Below are positions 33,830 through 40,215 of a stretch of DNA of 40,215 nt, piece by piece. The DNA lies in contig JAFRRM010000005.1 of the NCBI GenBank assembly GCA_017428105.1, forward strand, positions 1-40,215, written 5' to 3'. The position numbers and the translations under genes were made by a program. The notes beneath the pieces were generated by a model, which had not been told where the DNA came from, did not search any database, and saw only the letters and a list, made by a program, of their open reading frames with translations. Every line of letters begins with the position of its first letter. The first letter of the stretch is position 1. This DNA comes from Lachnospiraceae bacterium (GTDB taxonomy: Bacteria > Bacillota > Clostridia > Lachnospirales > Lachnospiraceae).

Positions 33830-35680
33830 TCACGGCTCGATGGTGCAGTACATGAAGTACTTGTAGCCCAGAGGGTTCGCGAAGAAGCCCTTTACGGACT
33901 TGCTGATCATGAAGGTGTCGGTGTAGAAGTACAGCGGGCAGATGCAGCCGGTGGACATCAGCAGGTCCTCGGCGCGGTGCATCAGCTCATAGCGCTTCAC
34001 GTTGTCCGTGCAGCCCTTGATGGTCTTGATCAGGACGTCGTAGGTGTCGGCCCAGGTGCCGTTCTCGACCTTCACGTCGAAGCCGAGGTCGGTGATGTCC
34101 AGGCTGTACACGGCGGCTTCGGCGTGCGCGCCCTTACCGAACTGGACGTCGTTGTTGCCGGAACCGGTGGTCCACATATCCAGGAAGCAGATCGGGTCGT
34201 TGTAGTCGGCCAGCCAGCCGTTGCGGGCGATGGAGTAGTTGCCGTCCTTACGGGTGTTCAGGAAGGTGTTCCATTCCTGATTCTCCAGATTCATGGTGAT
34301 GCCGATGCCGGCCAGCGCGCTCTGCAGATACTCGCCGATGGCCTTATGGCCTTCGGAAGTGTTGTACAGGTAGGTCATGCTCGGGAAGTTGGTGAACTTT
34401 TCGCCGTCCCAGCTGTAGTACTTCTTCAGCACTTCCAGAGCGGCATCGAAGTTGGCTTCCATGGCTTCTTCCGCCACGTTGTAGTAGCCGTCAAAACCGT
34501 CGTTGTGGCCGGCGGTCTTGTAGAACTCGCTGCCGTCGGGGTTGGTCATGCCCATGGCCACGAAGGAGGAGGCAGGGACCTGGCCGGCCTGGCCGATCTC
34601 TTCCACGATGTAGTTGCGGTCGAACAGCAGGCTGACGGCGTTGCGGATCTCCGCGCGGGCGATTTCGGCTTCCGCGCCGCTCAGACCGGAGTCGGCGGGC
34701 AGGATGTCTTCGTTGACGTTCCAGCAGACGTAGTAGGTGCCGATCTGGCCGATGACCTTGAATTCATCCGGATACTCCGCCTTCAGGGAAGCCATTTCGT
34801 TGGTGGGAACGCCGTCGATCAGCTGCCAGGTGCCGTTCTTGAAGTTGGCGACCATGTTGTTCTCGTCGTCGGACAGGTAGAAGAGGATCTTGTCCATCTT
34901 GATCTGGTCGGCGTCGACATAGTTGGCATTCTTCTCGATGGTGATCACGCTGTTGTGGTCCCAGCCGGTCATGGTGTACGGGCCGTTGGAAACGTAGGTG
35001 GAGGGATCGGTCGCCCAGGATTCGTTGGAGACGACGTCTTCACGGACCGGGAAGTAGGTCGGGAAAGCCAGCAGTTCGTTCCAGTAGGAGACGGCATTGG
35101 CCAGGGTGACCTTCAGGGTCTTGGCATCGACCGCTTCGACGTTCAGCTTTTCGGTGCCGTAGCCGTCCACGACTTCGAACATGTAGCCGTAGTCCGCGCC
35201 GAGTTCATCGGAAGCGGCACGCTGCCACGCGAAGGCGAAATCGGCGGCGGTCACGTCCTTGCCGTCGGACCATTTCAGGCCGTCGCGCAGGGTGTAGGTG
35301 TAGGTCACGGTGCCGTCGGCATTGGCGACGCCTTCCGTCAGTTCCTTGGCAGCGTCGGCGACGATCTGGAGGGCGCCGTTGCTGTCCTGGGCCCACTTGG
35401 CCAGACCGGAGAACAGGTGGCTGATCAGCGTGGCGCCGTCGACCGCCGAGTTCAGGGCCGGGTCAAGGGTGTCGGGCTCGGAGGAAAGGCAGACCGAGAT
35501 GCTGGTGGGCTCCGCCGGAGTCGGGGCCGCGGTGGTCTGATCCTGAGCCTGGGTGGTCTGATCCTGAGCCTTGGTGGTCTCAGGAGTGTTGGCCGTGGTG
35601 GTGGGCTCGGACTTGCCGCCGCAGGCAGCAAGCGAGAGGACCATGATCAGGGCCAGCAGCAGAGACAGTGCTTTCTTCAT
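33830..35680 (-). CDS. oppA: Oligopeptide ABC transporter substrate-binding lipoprotein
   Basis: 616 residues. The start is taken at 35680 (MKKALSLLL), with AAGGAA just upstream; an in-frame ATG six codons earlier is less likely. The signal peptide ends in SLAAC (lipidated cysteine), followed by a Thr/Gln/Ala-rich spacer (TTQAQDQTT) and a family 5 solute-binding domain: SSEPDTLDPALNS at the start, YTYTLRDGLKWSDGKDVTAADFAFAW and YVSNGPYTMTGW are typical. It captures peptides outside the membrane and delivers them to the OppBCDF importer encoded upstream. It is last in the operon, 73 bases after oppF. Dipeptide versus oligopeptide preference cannot be read from the sequence. Confidence 0.92.
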   Translation of the reverse strand: MKKALSLLLALIMVLSLAACGGKSEPTTTANTPETTKAQDQTTQAQDQTTAAPTPAEPTSISVCLSSEPDTLDPALNSAVDGATLISHLFSGLAKWAQDSNGALQIVADAAKELTEGVANADGTVTYTYTLRDGLKWSDGKDVTAADFAFAWQRAASDELGADYGYMFEVVDGYGTEKLNVEAVDAKTLKVTLANAVSYWNELLAFPTYFPVREDVVSNESWATDPSTYVSNGPYTMTGWDHNSVITIEKNANYVDADQIKMDKILFYLSDDENNMVANFKNGTWQLIDGVPTNEMASLKAEYPDEFKVIGQIGTYYVCWNVNEDILPADSGLSGAEAEIARAEIRNAVSLLFDRNYIVEEIGQAGQVPASSFVAMGMTNPDGSEFYKTAGHNDGFDGYYNVAEEAMEANFDAALEVLKKYYSWDGEKFTNFPSMTYLYNTSEGHKAIGEYLQSALAGIGITMNLENQEWNTFLNTRKDGNYSIARNGWLADYNDPICFLDMWTTGSGNNDVQFGKGAHAEAAVYSLDITDLGFDVKVENGTWADTYDVLIKTIKGCTDNVKRYELMHRAEDLLMSTGCICPLYFYTDTFMISKSVKGFFANPLGYKYFMYCTIEP

Positions 35681-35753
35681 GTTGGTTCCTTCTTTCATTT
35701 TATTTTCACCGCCGACGGAAAGTCCGTCCGCAGATGAATGCGGGAAATGCGGG

Positions 35754-36742
<989 letters not shown>

Positions 36743-36746
<4 letters not shown>

Positions 36747-37831
36747 TCTGCCGCCCCTCCTTTTTCTTCTTCATTCACGATCGTGCCGTTTTCCATGCCT
36801 TCCTTCACGTTCATCCAGCAGGCGCTGAAATGGAACTCGTTGAGGCGCATGCGCGGGCAGCGCTGCTTGAGACAGACCTTCATGGCGTTGTCGCAGCGCG
36901 GCGCGAACGGACAGCCTTCGGGCATGTTCAGCAGGTCGATCGGGGTACCCGTGATGGGCTGGAGCTTGCGGCCGGAGGTGTCCGCCGTCGGGATGGAGCG
37001 CATCAGGCCCTTGGTGTATTCGTGGTGCGGGTTGTAGAAGATCTCGTCCGCGGTGCCCTGCTCGCAGATGGAGCCGGCGTACATGACGATGACTTCGTCG
37101 CACATCTGGGCCACGACGCCGAGGTCGTGCGTGATCATGATGATGGCCATGCCCAGTTCTTCCTGCAGCGAACGCATCAGGTCCAGGATCTGCGCCTGGA
37201 TGGTCACGTCCAGCGCCGTGGTCGGCTCGTCCGCGATCAGGATGTCGGGCTCGCAAGCCAGCGCCATCGCGATCATGACGCGCTGCCGCATGCCGCCGGA
37301 GAACTCGAACGGGTATTGCTTCATGCGCTTTTCCGGTTCGTTCACGTTGACCAGCCGGAGCATTTCCACGGCCCGGTCCCAGGCTTCCCTGCGGTTGCGC
37401 TTCGTGTGCAGCCGGATGGCCTCCATCAGCTGGTGGCCGATGGTATAGGTCGGGTTCAGCGAGGTCATCGGGTCCTGGAAGATGATGGAGACTTTATTGC
37501 CGCGGACGGTCTTCATGACCGATTCGCCCGCGTTCACGAGCTCCTGCCCGTCCAGTTTGATGGACCCGGACACGATCTTGCCCGTGGAGGCCAGGATCTG
37601 CATGATGGAATACGCGGTCACGGATTTGCCGGAACCGCTTTCCCCCACGATGCCGAGGACCTTGCCGCGGTCCAGGTTGAAGGAGATGCCGTTGACGGCT
37701 TTCACTTCGCCGGCGGGGGTGAAGAAGGAGGTATGCAGGTCGCGGACTTTCAGCAGCGGTTCATTCGCGCTGACGGCCGCTTCGGCGGTCTCACCGGCCC
37801 GGACGGCCGTTTCGTTGCTCTCGTTTGCCAT
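36743..37831 (-). CDS. oppD: Peptide ABC transporter ATPase OppD
   Basis: 362 residues. An Ala/Glu-rich N-terminal stretch of about 25 residues precedes the ATPase domain. Walker A GESGSGKSV, Q-loop IFQDPMTSLNPTYT, signature SGGMRQRVMIAMAL and Walker B ILIADEPTTALD are intact, and the C-terminal Cys-rich motif GCPFAPRC is present. It works as a heterodimer with OppF. AAGGAAGGAGG precedes the start, and the gap to oppC is 15 bases. Confidence 0.94.
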
Positions 37832-37846
37832 GACGTTCCTCCTTCC

Positions 37847-38902
37847 TTAAGCTCTCAGTTTCGGGTCGAACGCGTCGCGCAGGCCGTCGCCGAACAGGTT
37901 CAGCGAAAGCACGATCAGCGAGATCACGATCGCGGGAATGACCAGACGGTGCGGGTAGGACGACAGGCCGTTCAGCGCGTCGGACGCCAGCGAGCCGAGG
38001 GACGGCATGGGGGCGTTGACGCCGAGGCCCAGGAAGGACAGGAAGCTTTCGGTGAAGATCGCGTTCGGGATCTGCAGCGCCGTGGAGATGATGACCACGC
38101 TGATGCAGTTCGGCAGCAGGTGCTTGCGGATGACCCAGCCGCCCTTGGCACCGGCCGCCTGGGACGCCAGCACGTATTCCTGCTCGCGCAGCGAGAGGAT
38201 CTGGCCGCGGATCAGGCGCGACATGCTGACCCAGTACAGCAGCGCGAACACGATGAACAGGCTGATGATGTTGGTGCCGATCTTCTCCAGCGACGTCCCT
38301 TCGATCGCCTTGCCGAGCGTCACCTTCAGCACGGAAGCGAGCAGGATGACCATCAGCATGTCGGGCAGTGAATAGATCATGTCCACGATCCGCATGATGA
38401 TGATGTCGACCCATCCGCCGAAATACCCCGCGACCGACCCGACCGTCATCCCGATGATCAGCACGATGATGCTGGCGAAGAAGCCGACCGCCAGCGAGAT
38501 GCGCGTCCCGTACACCACACGGATGAAATAGTCGCGCCCGCTGGAGTCCGTGCCGAACACGTGCGGGAAGATCTTTTCCCCGGCCTCGATGCGCTTGAGT
38601 TCGGTCTTGCCGTACTCGAACGGGGCCAGGTTGTTGTAGCTCGCGTCGACGCGCTTGCCGGGCTTGACGCCGAGCATGTCGTCGTAGGAATAGGGCCAGA
38701 AGATCGGGATGATCAGCGAGGAGAGCGTGATCACGATGATCACGATCAGGCTGACCGTCGCTACCTTATTCTTGAGCAGGCGCTTGATCCCGTCCTTGAA
38801 GAACGTGGAAGAGGGGCGCATCTGCACCATGTATTCTTTTTCTTCGTCCGTGGCCGGCAGGAAGGCGTCCACGTCGACGTGCATCGTAAATTTCTTATCC
38901 AT
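37847..38902 (-). CDS. oppC: Peptide ABC transporter permease OppC
   Basis: 351 residues, with a long cytoplasmic N-terminus (about 45 residues) before the first membrane helix. GTDSSGRDYFIRVVYGTRISL is the family entry motif, and AAGAKGGWVIRKHLLPN is the EAA loop that contacts the ATPases. FLSFLGLGVNAPMPSLGSL near the C-terminus is also characteristic. It forms the membrane channel with OppB. AAGGAGG precedes the start. Confidence 0.94.
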   Translation of the reverse strand: MDKKFTMHVDVDAFLPATDEEKEYMVQMRPSSTFFKDGIKRLLKNKVATVSLIVIIVITLSSLIIPIFWPYSYDDMLGVKPGKRVDASYNNLAPFEYGKTELKRIEAGEKIFPHVFGTDSSGRDYFIRVVYGTRISLAVGFFASIIVLIIGMTVGSVAGYFGGWVDIIIMRIVDMIYSLPDMLMVILLASVLKVTLGKAIEGTSLEKIGTNIISLFIVFALLYWVSMSRLIRGQILSLREQEYVLASQAAGAKGGWVIRKHLLPNCISVVIISTALQIPNAIFTESFLSFLGLGVNAPMPSLGSLASDALNGLSSYPHRLVIPAIVISLIVLSLNLFGDGLRDAFDPKLRA

Positions 38903-38917
38903 CGCGTGCCTCCTTCC

Positions 38918-39847
38918 TTATTCCAGATTGATCCGCGGATCGACGATTTTGTAGAGGATGTCGCTGACCAGGTTCATGACGACGATCAGGACGGCCAGGA
39001 CGATCGTGGTGCCCATGATCATCGGGTAGTCGCGGTTCGTGATGCTGCTCACGAAGGCGCGCCCGATGCCGCTCACGGCGAAGATCCGTTCCACCACCAG
39101 CGAGCCCGTCACGATATACGCGAGCATGGGACCGAAATACGTGATGACCGGGATCAGCGAATTCTTCAGCGCGTGGCCGAAGATGATCTTCGCGCCGGAC
39201 ACGCCCTTGGCCTTTGCGGTCCGGATGTAATCCTGCCCCAGCACGTCCAGCATGGAGGAGCGCGTCAGACGCGTGATGTAGGCCATCGGATACAGCGACA
39301 GGGTGATGATCGGCAGGACGAGGCCGCCCTTTTCGGTCCCGTTCGCGGGCAGGATCATCAGATGGATGGCGAACAGCACGAGGAGCAGCGACCCCATGAT
39401 GAAGGACGGCATGGATACGAACGCGGTGGTGATGACCATGATGACCTTGTCGATGATCTTGTTGCGCCGCAGGGCCGCGATCGCGCCGAGCACGATGCCG
39501 ACCGCGCCGGCGATCAGCGCGGCGATCACCCCGAGCTTGGCCGAGGTCTTCATCCCGTCCGCGATGATGTCGATGACCATGCGGCCTCTCTGCTTGATCG
39601 ACGGGCCGAAGTCAAACTTCGTCACGACGTCCTTCAGATACGTGAAGTACTGTTCCATCAGCGGTTTGTCCAGTCCGTATTTGGCCTCCAGCGCCGCCTG
39701 GGCGGACGCGCTGACGGCTTTTTCGGACAGGAACGGACCGCCCGGCACGGCGTGCATAACGAAGAAGGTCACCGTGATGACGACCCAGATCGTCAGGATC
39801 GCCAGCCCGATCCGTTTGAGAATGTAAAACAGCGTCTTGGTATTCAT
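38918..39847 (-). CDS. oppB: Peptide ABC transporter permease OppB
   Basis: 309 residues, six hydrophobic segments. The N-terminal ILKRIGLAILTIWVVITVTFF helix and the AVPGGPF motif are typical of OppB/DppB. The EAA loop is visible in YIRTAKAKGVSGAKIIFGHALKNSLIPVI. It is the first gene of the minus-strand operon oppB-C-D-F-A; the promoter lies directly upstream (39883-39911). Its ribosome site (GGCAGGT) is weaker than those of the following genes. Confidence 0.93.
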   Translation of the reverse strand: MNTKTLFYILKRIGLAILTIWVVITVTFFVMHAVPGGPFLSEKAVSASAQAALEAKYGLDKPLMEQYFTYLKDVVTKFDFGPSIKQRGRMVIDIIADGMKTSAKLGVIAALIAGAVGIVLGAIAALRRNKIIDKVIMVITTAFVSMPSFIMGSLLLVLFAIHLMILPANGTEKGGLVLPIITLSLYPMAYITRLTRSSMLDVLGQDYIRTAKAKGVSGAKIIFGHALKNSLIPVITYFGPMLAYIVTGSLVVERIFAVSGIGRAFVSSITNRDYPMIMGTTIVLAVLIVVMNLVSDILYKIVDPRINLE

Positions 39848-39882
39848 GATTACCTGCCCCGCTTAGAATATAATTAAATGCC

Positions 39883-39911
39883 ATTTTAGCACAGTCTTCC
39901 GGCAAAAACAA
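39883..39911 (-). promoter_or_regulatory. Probable promoter of opp operon
   Basis: On the minus strand, TTGTTT (39911-39906) and TAAAAT (39888-39883) are separated by 17 bases, 36 bases before the oppB start. The -35 box is weak (3 of 6) and sits in the first unit of a 44-base repeat array, so activator or repressor control is plausible. Confidence 0.6.
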
Positions 39912-40056
39912 CAAGTGAACGGTTTTATGTATAAAAGTTCTTCCGATAAAAACAACGGGAGACGGACTTTGTGTTGCAAAATTCTTCCGGCAAAGCAACA
40001 GGAGAGAGGGTTGCTTCCATGAAACCGTTACCCGGAAAAGCAGAAAACCGTTTTGT
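39895..40056 (-). repeat. 44-base tandem repeats upstream of opp operon
   Basis: TCTTCCGGCAAAAACAAC (39895), TCTTCCGATAAAAACAAC (39939) and TCTTCCGGCAAAGCAAC (39983) start exactly 44 bases apart, and each is followed by a purine-rich GAGAxGG-like stretch and an A/T-rich segment. A fourth, degenerate unit (CCGGAAAAGCAGAAAACCG at about 40032) continues the period with 45 bases. On the opp strand each unit carries TTGTTT or TTGCTT. Confidence 0.75.
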
Positions 40057-40215
40057 AAAAGATCGCGGCGCGGAATGTGGGTTTGTCAAACATATATTAC
40101 ACCATCATTCAGGAAATCCTGAAGGACTGTGTTAGGAGAAAGCCAGTGCAAAGGCCGTATAGGAAAGTTGTTATAATCCCGACGATTATACAGTTTTAAT
40201 TGTGCGGCGAAGTCA
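40057..40215. other. Non-coding region at right edge
   Basis: No gene is seen from the oppB start to the window end. This part holds an inverted repeat TTCAGGA-AA-TCCTGAA (40108-40123), possibly an operator, and a TATAAT on the plus strand at 40174-40179 without a clear -35 box. A plus-strand gene may begin just beyond the window. Confidence 0.35.

Noticed and set aside
33977..35737. A 586-codon open frame on the plus strand opposite oppA
   Set aside because: The translation is a low-complexity Val/Gly/Asp/His-rich shadow; oppA on the minus strand has a signal peptide, a ribosome site and family motifs.
39895..40056. CRISPR array
   Set aside because: The 44-base units are imperfect throughout, there are no distinct repeat and spacer parts, and no cas gene is present; promoter-type repeats fit better.
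40174..40179. TATAAT as promoter of a plus-strand gene beyond the window
   Set aside because: No convincing -35 box at 16-18 bases and no gene visible before the window ends; mentioned only as a possibility in the right-edge entry.

Overview
This window looks like chromosomal DNA from a high-GC anaerobe of the Bacillota, class Clostridia, probably gut-associated. The reasons are strong AGGAGG-type ribosome sites, Thr/Glu-rich lipoprotein linkers, large secreted papain-like proteases with clostridial repeat modules, and the anaerobic (cbi) form of cobalamin synthesis. This placement is an inference; no rRNA or tRNA gene was found.

Layout. Positions 1-136 are the right end of an IS3-like insertion sequence. 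568-1227 is a multi-pass membrane protein of unknown function. 1460-5671 and 5842-9870 are tandem paralogous secreted C1A cysteine proteases, each with a similar upstream promoter region. 9951-31764 is a cobalamin locus of 18 genes on the + strand: promoter, cobalamin riboswitch with a downstream intrinsic terminator, an extracytoplasmic lipoprotein with two CbiK chelatase domains, a BtuFCD-type ABC importer, then cbiB, cobD, cbiD, cbiF, cbiG, cbiH, a cbiJ-cbiE-cbiT fusion, cbiA, cbiP, a cbiC/Cys-rich/cobT fusion, cobU, cobS, a short cobU homologue and cobC. Most junctions overlap by 4-16 bases, so translation is probably coupled. 31838-33667 is glycogen synthase with an extra SCP2-like C-terminal domain. 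A bidirectional terminator follows, then a minus-strand oligopeptide ABC transporter operon (oppB-C-D-F-A, 39847 down to 33830), whose promoter lies at one end of an array of 44-base repeats.

How the genes work together. The cobalamin operon covers ring methylation from cobalt-precorrin-3 onward, amidation, aminopropanol attachment and nucleotide-loop assembly. CbiL (C20 methylation), sirohydrochlorin synthesis, corrinoid adenosyltransferase and lower-ligand synthesis are not in the window. The chelatase is exported and lipid-anchored, is followed directly by a binding protein and importer, and appears to share a beta-rich module with that binding protein. This suggests tetrapyrrole or corrinoid handling at the cell surface coupled to uptake. 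The proteases and the peptide importer fit a proteolytic, peptide-using lifestyle.

The most unusual items are the exported tandem CbiK plus shared module, the CbiC/Cys-rich/CobT fusion, a possible antiterminator formed by the riboswitch core, the SCP2 tail on GlgA, and the repeated promoter-like units upstream of the opp operon.
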